A stretch of 15,034 bases of DNA, taken from positions 1 through 15,034 of the forward strand of contig JAQWCZ010000015.1 of assembly GCA_028705705.1 (NCBI GenBank), in the 5' to 3' direction. Every line of letters starts with the position of its first letter. The stretch's first letter is position 1. Below the pieces are notes generated by a model. It ran no database searches. It was not told the origin of the DNA and saw only the letters and a program-made list of their open reading frames with translations. The position numbers and the translations under genes are program-made. Shown here piece by piece: positions 8,138-15,034 of the stretch. This DNA comes from Paludibacter sp. Lineage in GTDB: Bacteria > Bacteroidota > Bacteroidia > Bacteroidales > Paludibacteraceae.

Positions 8138-10288
8138 TTAATTTCTGAACTTCAATTTATCACCATCCGTTTCGACGTAAATAGTGTCGTTTTGCCGGAT
8201 GGTTCCTGATAGAATTGCTTTGGATAAATCGTTCAGCAACAGTTTCTGTATGGCTCTTTTAACAGGTCGGGCACCGAATTGCGGATCAAAGCCGGCACGG
8301 GCAATAAAATGTATCGCTTCTTCATCAATTTCAAGGTGAATCTGACTTTCAGAGAGTAATTTTTGAATGCCTGAAAGTTGTAACCTGACAATATCCGTAA
8401 TTTGTTTTTCATTTAAGGGTGCAAACATGATGAGTTCGTCAACCCTGTTTAGAAATTCCGGCCGGATACTTTGCTTCAGCAATTCAAAAACCTGATTTTT
8501 AGTTTTTTCGATTACTTCATCATGGTTTGCTTTGTTCATTTTTTCAAAGTTCTCCCGAATTAAAGCTGAACCGATGTTTGAGGTCATAATGATGATGGTG
8601 TTTTTGAAATTGACCGTACGTCCCTTGTTGTCGGTTAACCGCCCGTCATCCAGTACTTGCAGCAATATATTGAAAACATCCGAATGCGCTTTCTCAATTT
8701 CATCAAAAAGTATAACTGAATAGGGTTTCCTTCTGATGGCTTCAGTCAACTGTCCTCCTTCATCGTATCCCACATAGCCTGGAGGTGAGCCAATTAATCT
8801 CGTTACCGAAAATTTTTCCTGGTATTCGCTCATGTCGATACGGGTCATCATGTTCTCATCGTCGAACAGATATTCGGCTAATGCTTTGGCTAACTCAGTT
8901 TTACCAACACCCGTCGTACCCAGGAAGATAAATGAGCCAATAGGACGTTTTGGATCCTGTAAACCAGCACGACTTCTTCTAACAGCATCCGCAACAGCCA
9001 CGATGGCTTCTTCCTGACCGATTACACGCAGGTGCAACTCATCTTCGAGGTGCAGTAGTTTGTCCCGCTCACTTTGCATCATTTTGTTCACAGGTATGCC
9101 TGTCCAGCGACTCACCACATCGGCTATATCTTCCGAATCGACTTCTTCTTTTATGAGTGCATTTGTACCCTGTAGGTCATTCAGTTTGGTCTGATGTTCG
9201 GCGATTGCGGTTTCCAGATTTTTAATTTTTCCATAACGAATTTCGGCAACCTTTCCATAATCACCTTCGCGCTCCGCTTTATCTGCTTCGAATTTTAATT
9301 TTTCTATTTCAATTTTTGCCTGTTGAATCTTGTCTATTAACGCTTTCTCGGATGACCATTTCTCATGAAGTACCTGACTCTCACTTTTCAGTTTGTTGAT
9401 TTCCTCCTTGAGTATAGCCAGTTTCTTCGTGTCATTTTCCCTTTTGATGGCTTCACGTTCAATTTCTAATTGCTTGATGTTTCTTTCGATCACATCCAAC
9501 TCTTCCGGAACAGAATCCACTTCCAACCGGAGTTTGGCGGCTGCCTCATCCATGAGGTCGATGGCTTTGTCTGGCAAAAAACGATCGGTAATATAGCGGT
9601 TCGAAAGTTCGACAGCAGCAATAATGGCGTCGTCCTTGATTCTTACCTTGTGGTGATTTTCATAACGTTCCTTCAATCCACGCAAGATTGAAATGGAACT
9701 TTGTACATCCGGTTCATCTACCATGACAATCTGGAACCTACGTTCCAACGCTTTGTCTTTTTCGAAATACTTTTGATATTCGTTTAGCGTAGTGGCTCCG
9801 ATGGCACGCAATTCACCTCTTGCCAATGCGGGTTTCAGAATATTCGCAGCATCCATGGCGCCGTCGCTTTTTCCGGCACCCACAAGCGTATGTATTTCAT
9901 CAATAAAAAGAATAATTTCTCCGTTGGCCTGAATCACGTCATTAACCACCGATTTAAGCCTTTCTTCAAATTCACCTTTGTACATCGCTCCCGCAATCAA
10001 CGCGCCCATATCGAGTGAAAATAGCTGTTTACTCTTTAGATTCTCTGGCACATCGCCCCGGATGATCCGGTGAGCAAGTCCTTCTGCTATAGCGGTTTTA
10101 CCGGTACCGGGTTCGCCAATTAAAATCGGGTTGTTTTTGGTACGACGACTCAATATCTGAAGTACACGACGAATCTCATCATCGCGACCGATCACAGGGT
10201 CGAGTTTACCGGCTTTCGCCCGTTCGTTTAAATTAATGGCATATTTGTTTAATGCCTTTTCGTTCTGATTGTTATTATTTGCATTCAT
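8138..10288 (-). CDS. clpB: ClpB disaggregase lacking the N-terminal domain
   Basis: AAA+ unfoldase that, with DnaK, resolves protein aggregates in the cytosol. It has 716 residues against the usual 850-870. Present: NBD1 with Walker A GEPGTGKT (58-65), pore Tyr103 (MYKGEF), Walker B LFIDE (127-131) and Arg183/184; the coiled-coil middle domain (about 260-380), which marks ClpB rather than ClpA; NBD2 with Walker A GTTGVGKT (457-464), pore loop GYVGYDEGG, Walker B LFDE, Arg615 and sensor-2 GARPVKR. Absent: the N-terminal double Clp domain (about 140 residues). The protein begins [24 protein letters not shown], at the end of the usual linker. A TGA stop in the same frame lies only 11 codons upstream, and the whole gap to mutA is 197 bases, so the domain is not hidden upstream. 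The motor core appears intact. Confidence 0.95.
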   Translation of the reverse strand: MNANNNNQNEKALNKYAINLNERAKAGKLDPVIGRDDEIRRVLQILSRRTKNNPILIGEPGTGKTAIAEGLAHRIIRGDVPENLKSKQLFSLDMGALIAGAMYKGEFEERLKSVVNDVIQANGEIILFIDEIHTLVGAGKSDGAMDAANILKPALARGELRAIGATTLNEYQKYFEKDKALERRFQIVMVDEPDVQSSISILRGLKERYENHHKVRIKDDAIIAAVELSNRYITDRFLPDKAIDLMDEAAAKLRLEVDSVPEELDVIERNIKQLEIEREAIKRENDTKKLAILKEEINKLKSESQVLHEKWSSEKALIDKIQQAKIEIEKLKFEADKAEREGDYGKVAEIRYGKIKNLETAIAEHQTKLNDLQGTNALIKEEVDSEDIADVVSRWTGIPVNKMMQSERDKLLHLEDELHLRVIGQEEAIVAVADAVRRSRAGLQDPKRPIGSFIFLGTTGVGKTELAKALAEYLFDDENMMTRIDMSEYQEKFSVTRLIGSPPGYVGYDEGGQLTEAIRRKPYSVILFDEIEKAHSDVFNILLQVLDDGRLTDNKGRTVNFKNTIIIMTSNIGSALIRENFEKMNKANHDEVIEKTKNQVFELLKQSIRPEFLNRVDELIMFAPLNEKQITDIVRLQLSGIQKLLSESQIHLEIDEEAIHFIARAGFDPQFGARPVKRAIQKLLLNDLSKAILSGTIRQNDTIYVETDGDKLKFRN

Positions 10289-10351
10289 AGTTTGTTGTTT
10301 AATGCTGCCTGTACCGTATCAAAATATCAGCCAGAGCACTTATTCTGTCGA

Positions 10352-10394
10352 TTTGTCTTGTTTTTTATTTGATTTTCATAAAAAACAAGACAAA
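10352..10394. promoter_or_regulatory. Perfect 17-bp inverted repeat with 9-nt spacer between clpB and mutA
   Basis: The arm TTTGTCTTGTTTTTTAT (10352-10368) is exactly complementary to ATAAAAAACAAGACAAA (10378-10394), around the 9-base spacer TTGATTTTC. It lies 63 bases upstream of the clpB start and about 90 bases upstream of the mutA start. No T-run follows in either direction, so it does not look like a terminator. The 9-base spacing is the same as in the heat-shock operator CIRCE, but the arm sequence differs. Probable operator or leader hairpin (inference). Confidence 0.7.
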
Positions 10395-10445
10395 ATTTCA
10401 TGGATGTTATCGGTTTAAAATCATGGGTGTTTGATAAATATTTAG

Positions 10446-10453
10446 TAAATTTG
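10446..10453 (+). promoter_or_regulatory. Candidate -7 box of the mutA operon
   Basis: TAAATTTG is an exact match to the Bacteroidota -7 consensus TAnnTTTG, 32 bases upstream of the mutA ATG; a start near 10460 would leave a leader of about 25 bases. No TTTG lies at the usual 19-21 base distance (the nearest, 10430-10433, is only 12 bases away), so the -33 element is weak or absent. Confidence 0.5.
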
Positions 10454-10485
10454 CAGCCGTTTGAAAATAAGATCAATTTAAAATT

Positions 10486-12369
10486 ATGTCAGAAAAAAAA
10501 TTAAACTTATTAGCTGATTTCCCTCCTGTTTCAACTCAGGAATGGATGGAAAAAGTTACAACTGATTTAAAAGGCGCTGATTTCGATAAAAAACTCGTTT
10601 GGAAAACGAACGAAGGGTTTAAAGTAATGCCGTTTTATCGTGCTGAAGATATTCAAAACTATCAAACGACAGAAGTTGTTCCCGGAAAATTTCCTTTTGT
10701 GAGAGGAACTAAAGCAGATAACGACTGGTTTGTTCGTCAGGATATCGAAGTGAAAGATGCCAAATCAGCCAATAAAAAGGCATTAGATTTATTAAACAGG
10801 GGTGTTAACTCGCTCGGTTTTACTATCAACAAAGAAAATCTGCATGCCGATTTTATTGCAGCTTTACTCGAAGGAATTGCAGCCAACTGCGTGGAGTTGA
10901 ACTTCAAAACTTGTACAAAAAAGACGGTAGAATTAGTAAATCTGCTGATAGATTATTTTACGGTAAAAGGTTACAATGCACCTGAATTGCAGGGCTCAGT
11001 TAATTTCGATCCAATCAATAGTATGTTGCTTCGGGGTAAGAAATTTTCCGGTGATGAAATGGCTGTGATGCTGGAAGCTGCTGCTTTGGCTGCTGCTAAA
11101 TTACCTTTCTATCGTGTTATCAATGTAAATGCAATCAGTTTGAGTAATGCCGGTGCTTATGTGACGCAGGAACTGGGTTATGCACTTGCCTGGGGCAATC
11201 AGTATCTCTCGATGATGGTTGACAAAGGTGTTGATACACAATTAGCAGCCAAAAAAATTAAATTTAACTTTGGTGTTGGCAGTAACTACTTCATGGAAAT
11301 TGCCAAATTCCGTGCAGCCAAGTGGTTGTGGGCCTTGATAGTGGAAGCATACAAACCTGTCTGTAGAAGAAGCGATTGTACGGAAACAGTGGAAGGGATC
11401 TGCTATTGTTCCATGAAAATGCGTTTACATGCAGAAACAAGTTCTTTCAACAAAACAATTTTCGATCCGAATGTAAATATGCTTCGTACTCAAACTGAAG
11501 CGATGAGTGCTTCTTTAGGAGGTGTTCATTCGCTGACAGTTTTGCCTTTTGATGCAGTGTACAAAAAACCGGATGAATTTTCTGAAAGAATTGCCCGCAA
11601 TCAGCAGTTATTGTTGAAGGAAGAATCAAACTTCGACAAGGTAACAGACCCGGCTGCCGGTTCGTATTATATTGAAAAGCTGACTAATGAAATTGCTGCA
11701 CAGGCCTGGAATCTTTTCCTTGAAATCGAAGATGCAGGTGGATTCCTTGTAGCTGTAGAGTCGGGTAAGGTTCAGCAAACGCTTAAAGCAACGGCAACTG
11801 CACGTCTGAAAAATGTATCGTCACGCAGGGAAGTTTTACTTGGAACAAACCAATTTCCAAATTTCACGGAAATTTCGGGAAAAGCCAATGCTTTTAAAGA
11901 AACAAAGCAAGTTGTTGGCGAAATTGAAATACTGGAAACAGTACGTGCATCAGCAGAATTTGAAAAACTGCGTTTTGCCACAGAAGCTGCTACCAAACGT
12001 CCAAAAGCATTTATGCTAACTATTGGTAACCTGGCAATGCGTTTAGCCCGTGCACAGTTCTCCTGCAATTTCTTTGCATGTGCCGGTTATGAAGTAATTG
12101 ACAACCTTGGTTTTACAACAATAGAAGCTGGTGTTGAAGCTGCACGCAAAGCTCAGGCGGATATCATCGTGCTGTGCTCAAGCGATGATGAATATGCAGA
12201 ACTTGCTCCAAAAGCTTATGAATTAACAAAAAATAAAGAAATTCTGGTTGTGGCAGGTGCCCCTGCTTGTTCCGATGAACTGAAATCACTTGGAATTGTT
12301 CATTTTGTGAATATAAAAACCAATGTTCTGGAATCTTTGAAAGGTTTCAACACATTATTAGGAATTTAA
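10486..12369 (+). CDS. mutA: Methylmalonyl-CoA mutase, small (beta) subunit
   Basis: Non-catalytic partner of MutB in the B12-dependent interconversion of succinyl-CoA and (R)-methylmalonyl-CoA, used in propionate formation. It has 627 residues, typical for MutA. Family signatures: N-terminal TQEWMEKVTTDLKGADFDKKLVWKT-like opening, the barrel region (YFMEIAKFRAAKWLWA, residues 268-283; FNKTIFDP and NMLRTQTEAMSASLGG, 321-346) and a C-terminal Rossmann-like domain (about 500-627). That domain has IGNLAMRLARAQF where the catalytic subunit carries the cobalamin-binding DxHxxG motif, so this is the small subunit. Odd point: four cysteines, C-x4-C-x7-C-x-C (residues 293-308), just before LHAETSSFN. 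The start is the first ATG after the -7 box, with an A/T-rich leader. The next gene follows after 10 bases. Confidence 0.95.
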   Translation: MSEKKLNLLADFPPVSTQEWMEKVTTDLKGADFDKKLVWKTNEGFKVMPFYRAEDIQNYQTTEVVPGKFPFVRGTKADNDWFVRQDIEVKDAKSANKKALDLLNRGVNSLGFTINKENLHADFIAALLEGIAANCVELNFKTCTKKTVELVNLLIDYFTVKGYNAPELQGSVNFDPINSMLLRGKKFSGDEMAVMLEAAALAAAKLPFYRVINVNAISLSNAGAYVTQELGYALAWGNQYLSMMVDKGVDTQLAAKKIKFNFGVGSNYFMEIAKFRAAKWLWALIVEAYKPVCRRSDCTETVEGICYCSMKMRLHAETSSFNKTIFDPNVNMLRTQTEAMSASLGGVHSLTVLPFDAVYKKPDEFSERIARNQQLLLKEESNFDKVTDPAAGSYYIEKLTNEIAAQAWNLFLEIEDAGGFLVAVESGKVQQTLKATATARLKNVSSRREVLLGTNQFPNFTEISGKANAFKETKQVVGEIEILETVRASAEFEKLRFATEAATKRPKAFMLTIGNLAMRLARAQFSCNFFACAGYEVIDNLGFTTIEAGVEAARKAQADIIVLCSSDDEYAELAPKAYELTKNKEILVVAGAPACSDELKSLGIVHFVNIKTNVLESLKGFNTLLGI

Positions 12370-12379
12370 TTGTTTTCAC

Positions 12380-13282
12380 ATGAAACAATCATTTAAAAAC
12401 TGGGTCATTGCAACTCGTCCCTGGTCTTTTCCGGCATCAACTATGCCTGTGATACTGACCATATCGTATCTTTTCTTTAAACAGGAACATGTATTTCATG
12501 AGATTAACTGGTGGTTTGGCATCATCGCCCTGATTGGGGTTGTGTTTGTGCATGCTGCCGGAAATCTGATCAGCGATTATTTCGATTATAAAAATAACAT
12601 TGATCGGAAAGAGTCGTTTGGTTCAAGCCGAATGTTGGTCGAAGGGGTTTTTAAGCCGAAAACGATATTGTCTTTCGGATTTGTCTTACTGGCCATTGGC
12701 ATCCTGATCGGACTGATACTGACCTTGTTTACCGGAACAGATTTATTATGGATTGGTTTGATTGGCGTATTGGGTACCTATTTTTATTATGTATTCAAAT
12801 CAATCGCACTTGGTGATTTGCTGATTTTTATCATTTACGGTCCCCTGATTGGAATTGGTACTGCATATGTGATGACCGGCGAGTTGTTCTGGGAAGTGAT
12901 TTTGCTGAATGTACCTGTTGCTATGCTGGTTGTGAATATTCTGCATGCAAATAATACCCGTGATATCAAACACGATGCCATGGCTAATATTAAAACACAA
13001 GCGATGGTACTGGGAATTAAAGGATCTAAAATACAATACGTAGTTTTGGCTCTCGGTTCTTATGTTGTTTTGATATTGATGAATGCCATTGGGATGGTGC
13101 ATCCGATTACTCTTGTAGCATTGCTGACTGTTCCCGTTGCCATGAAAAATATCAAGGTAATGATGCAGGCTGATATTGAAAAGCCAGAAGTTATTAAAGA
13201 CCTCGATGCCATGTCGGCACAGTTGGTGATGATTTTTGCATTGCTGTTCTCTGTATTGAATTTAATTGCCAAAGCATTATGA
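12380..13282 (+). CDS. menA: UbiA-family prenyltransferase, probably 1,4-dihydroxy-2-naphthoate polyprenyltransferase (MenA)
   Basis: Membrane enzyme attaching a polyprenyl chain to an aromatic acceptor; MenA makes demethylmenaquinone. It has 300 residues and about eight or nine hydrophobic segments. The two Asp-rich motifs that bind Mg-prenyl diphosphate are present: NLISDYFDY (62-70) with Asp75, and NNTRDIKHD (191-199). The N-terminal WVIATRPWSFPAS and the NNxRD form are typical of MenA rather than of protohaem or UbiA enzymes. The residues after the second motif read MANIKTQA where MenA proteins usually have GKxTLA, a mild departure. It starts 10 bases after mutA and overlaps the next gene by ATGA, so it belongs to the same transcription unit. 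Exact acceptor specificity cannot be fixed from sequence alone. Confidence 0.82.
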   Translation: MKQSFKNWVIATRPWSFPASTMPVILTISYLFFKQEHVFHEINWWFGIIALIGVVFVHAAGNLISDYFDYKNNIDRKESFGSSRMLVEGVFKPKTILSFGFVLLAIGILIGLILTLFTGTDLLWIGLIGVLGTYFYYVFKSIALGDLLIFIIYGPLIGIGTAYVMTGELFWEVILLNVPVAMLVVNILHANNTRDIKHDAMANIKTQAMVLGIKGSKIQYVVLALGSYVVLILMNAIGMVHPITLVALLTVPVAMKNIKVMMQADIEKPEVIKDLDAMSAQLVMIFALLFSVLNLIAKAL

Positions 13283-13899
13283 ATAGCAGAATAATATTAG
13301 CAATATTGCTTGCAGCCGGACTTTGGTTCTTTATGTTTTCACCATGGACGACAGGAATCACGAATTTCTGGTTGACAATGAGTATTTCAGGTGCTTTGCT
13401 GATTTGGATCAGCCTGATTTCAACCAAAGATTTCTGGAAACAATTCAGGATTACATCAAAAGATGTGGCGCTGGGATTGATTTCTGCCGTAGCTTTGTAT
13501 GGTATTTTCTATCTTGGAAATTATCTGTCAACAGCCTGGTTTGATTTTGCCAAACCACAGATTGGAAACATCTACAGCATGAAAGATGGTAGCAATCCAT
13601 ATATAGTTGGTCTGTTGCTACTTGTGCTAATAGGTCCGGCCGAAGAAATTTTCTGGCGTGGATACATTCAACGTACTATTGGTGTAAAGTATGGCGACTG
13701 GACTGCTTTCATCGTTACAACACTCATATATGCATTGGTTCACATCTGGTCTTTAAATTTCATGCTGATAATGGCAGCCCTTGTGTGTGGTGCATTCTGG
13801 GGACTGATGTTCATGTACAGTAAAAAGAATCTTGTGCCACTCATCATTTCTCATGCAGTGTGGGATGTGGCTGTTTTTATACTTTTCCCTATCGGTTAA
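13279..13899 (+). CDS. CPBP-family intramembrane glutamic protease (CAAX/Abi family)
   Basis: 206-residue multi-pass membrane protein. The family motifs are all present: EEIFWR (Glu122, Glu123, Arg127), His155 in YALVH, and HAVWD (His192, Asp196). They are placed in successive hydrophobic helices as in Rce1-type proteases. The N-terminal 45 residues hold two further membrane segments. In bacteria such proteins mature peptides or act in bacteriocin immunity, but the substrate here is unknown. The ATG overlaps the prenyltransferase stop codon (ATGA), which implies translational coupling. mutB follows after 22 bases. The nearby prenyltransferase acts on quinones, so a CAAX-prenyl-protein role should not be inferred from proximity. 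Confidence 0.88.
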   Translation: MNSRIILAILLAAGLWFFMFSPWTTGITNFWLTMSISGALLIWISLISTKDFWKQFRITSKDVALGLISAVALYGIFYLGNYLSTAWFDFAKPQIGNIYSMKDGSNPYIVGLLLLVLIGPAEEIFWRGYIQRTIGVKYGDWTAFIVTTLIYALVHIWSLNFMLIMAALVCGAFWGLMFMYSKKNLVPLIISHAVWDVAVFILFPIG

Positions 13900-13921
13900 A
13901 ATATTGTTAAAATTAAAAAAT

Positions 13922-15034
13922 ATGAAGCCCAACTTCAAAAACATTCAAATTAATGAATTTGCAGCGCAACAAGCTGCCAATATGCCTGAATCAAACTGGC
14001 TGACACCTGAATTGATTCCGGTAAAACCTTTTTATTCAAAAGATGACCTGGAAGGCATGGAGCATCTGGACTATGCTGCAGGTCTGCCGCCGTACTTAAG
14101 GGGTCCCTATTCGGTGATGTACGCCATGCAACCGTGGACTATCCGTCAGTATGCCGGTTTCTCAACAGCTGAAGAGTCCAATGCATTTTATCGTCGTAAC
14201 CTGGCTGCCGGTCAGAAAGGTTTGTCGGTTGCATTCGACCTGGCCACACACCGCGGTTACGATGCCGACCACGAAAGAGTAGTAGGTGACGTAGGTAAGG
14301 CGGGTGTATCAATCTGTTCTGTGGAAGATATGAAAGTGTTGTTCGATGGTATTCCTTTGAATAAGATGTCGGTTTCCATGACGATGAACGGTGCTGTGTT
14401 GCCTATTTTGGCTTTCTACATCAATGCCGGACTGGAACAGGGTGCCAAACTCGAAGAAATGGCCGGTACCATCCAGAACGACATCCTCAAGGAATTTATG
14501 GTGCGTAATACCTATATTTATCCTCCGAAGTTTTCAATGAAGATCATTGCTGATATCTTTGAATATACTTCGAAGAACATGCCGAAGTTTAACTCAATTT
14601 CAATTTCAGGCTACCACATGCAGGAAGCAGGCGCTACGGCCGATATTGAGTTGGCTTATACGCTTGCCGACGGACTTGAGTACCTGCGTGCCGGTGTAAA
14701 CGCGGGTATGGATATCGATGCTTTTGCTCCGCGTTTGTCATTCTTCTGGGCGATAGGGATGAATCACTTCATGGAAATTGCCAAGATGCGTGCTGCCCGT
14801 ATGTTGTGGGCGAAGATTGTAAAACAATTCAATCCGAAGAATCCAAAATCACTGGCCTTGCGTACCCACTCGCAAACTTCAGGCTGGTCGCTGACCGAGC
14901 AGGATCCGTTTAACAATGTGGGACGTACCTGTATCGAAGCCATGGGCGCTGCACTGGGACATACCCAGTCGCTGCATACCAATGCGTTGGACGAAGCCAT
15001 TGCCTTGCCGACCGACTTCTCAGCCCGTATTGCC
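13922..15034 (+). CDS. mutB: Methylmalonyl-CoA mutase, large (alpha) subunit (3' end missing)
   Basis: Catalytic, adenosylcobalamin-dependent subunit of the mutase. An open frame begins with ATG at 13922 and runs without a stop to the window edge (371 codons, about half of the usual 710-720). Residues 68-100 contain [20 protein letters not shown], with Tyr78 at the position of the active-site tyrosine, followed by [30 protein letters not shown] (194-202) and [13 protein letters not shown] (228-240) carry the conserved Arg195 and His232. The barrel continues through [19 protein letters not shown]. The C-terminal B12-binding domain with DxHxxG would lie outside the window. The leader is A-rich with no Shine-Dalgarno. 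Codon use is visibly richer in G and C than in mutA and the two membrane genes. Confidence 0.96.
   Translation, partial: MKPNFKNIQINEFAAQQAANMPESNWLTPELIPVKPFYSKDDLEGMEHLDYAAGLPPYLRGPYSVMYAMQPWTIRQYAGFSTAEESNAFYRRNLAAGQKGLSVAFDLATHRGYDADHERVVGDVGKAGVSICSVEDMKVLFDGIPLNKMSVSMTMNGAVLPILAFYINAGLEQGAKLEEMAGTIQNDILKEFMVRNTYIYPPKFSMKIIADIFEYTSKNMPKFNSISISGYHMQEAGATADIELAYTLADGLEYLRAGVNAGMDIDAFAPRLSFFWAIGMNHFMEIAKMRAARMLWAKIVKQFNPKNPKSLALRTHSQTSGWSLTEQDPFNNVGRTCIEAMGAALGHTQSLHTNALDEAIALPTDFSARIA

Noticed and set aside
10352..10394. CIRCE heat-shock operator
   Set aside because: Only the 9-base spacer agrees; the arms do not resemble TTAGCACTC / GAGTGCTAA.
10430..10453. Complete -33/-7 promoter for mutA using TTTG at 10430
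   Set aside because: The spacing of 12 bases is much shorter than the known 19-21; only the -7 box was kept.
10289..10485. Frameshifted or separated N-terminal domain of ClpB
   Set aside because: The gap is far too short for about 140 residues and none of its frames resembles a Clp N domain.
11447..12068. Minus-strand frames of 60 and 98 codons within mutA
   Set aside because: They are shadows of mutA, whose family motifs run continuously through this region.
13279..13899. CAAX-prenyl protease acting with the neighbouring prenyltransferase
   Set aside because: The prenyltransferase is of the aromatic-acceptor (MenA/UbiA) type, not a protein prenyltransferase, so the shared word prenyl is not functional evidence.

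Overview
The window looks like a chromosomal piece of a Bacteroidota genome, most likely order Bacteroidales. The signs are a Rho factor with a Gln/Asn-rich N-terminal extension, start codons without Shine-Dalgarno sequences in A/T-rich leaders, TAnnTTTG-type -7 boxes, a C10 (streptopain/PrtT-type) peptidase, and a two-subunit methylmalonyl-CoA mutase as used in succinate/propionate fermentation. A propionate-forming genus such as Paludibacter would fit, but that is inference. Composition is moderate to low in GC, with very AT-rich intergenic DNA.

Layout: (1) 1-2172, plus strand: the 3' part of rho, then fabG, closed by a strong rho-independent terminator. (2) 2224-7629, minus strand: one very large accessory gene for a secreted protein of 1801 residues. 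In order it has a signal peptide, a SpeB-like prodomain, a C10 cysteine peptidase, about 17 leucine-rich repeats, Ig-like and ZU5-like beta domains, a second protease-like domain with a gluzincin zinc motif, and an unrecognised beta-rich tail. A 508-base AT-rich gap with a candidate promoter lies upstream. (3) 8064-10288, minus strand: clpB without its N-terminal substrate-binding domain, with its own terminator. (4) 10289-10485: divergent regulatory region with a perfect 17-bp inverted repeat spaced by 9 nt. (5) 10486 to the end, plus strand: mutA, a MenA/UbiA-type prenyltransferase, a CPBP membrane protease, and the first 371 codons of mutB, in a tightly packed probable operon.

How the genes work together: MutA and MutB form the B12-dependent mutase that interconverts succinyl-CoA and methylmalonyl-CoA. 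The prenyltransferase between them probably makes a menaquinone precursor; menaquinone serves fumarate reductase, which feeds succinate into the same route. Rho, FabG and ClpB are housekeeping functions. The giant C10/LRR/zincin protein is the clearest accessory and least familiar element: two unrelated protease folds joined by an LRR array in one exported polypeptide. The other points deserving attention are the naturally short ClpB and the palindrome upstream of it.
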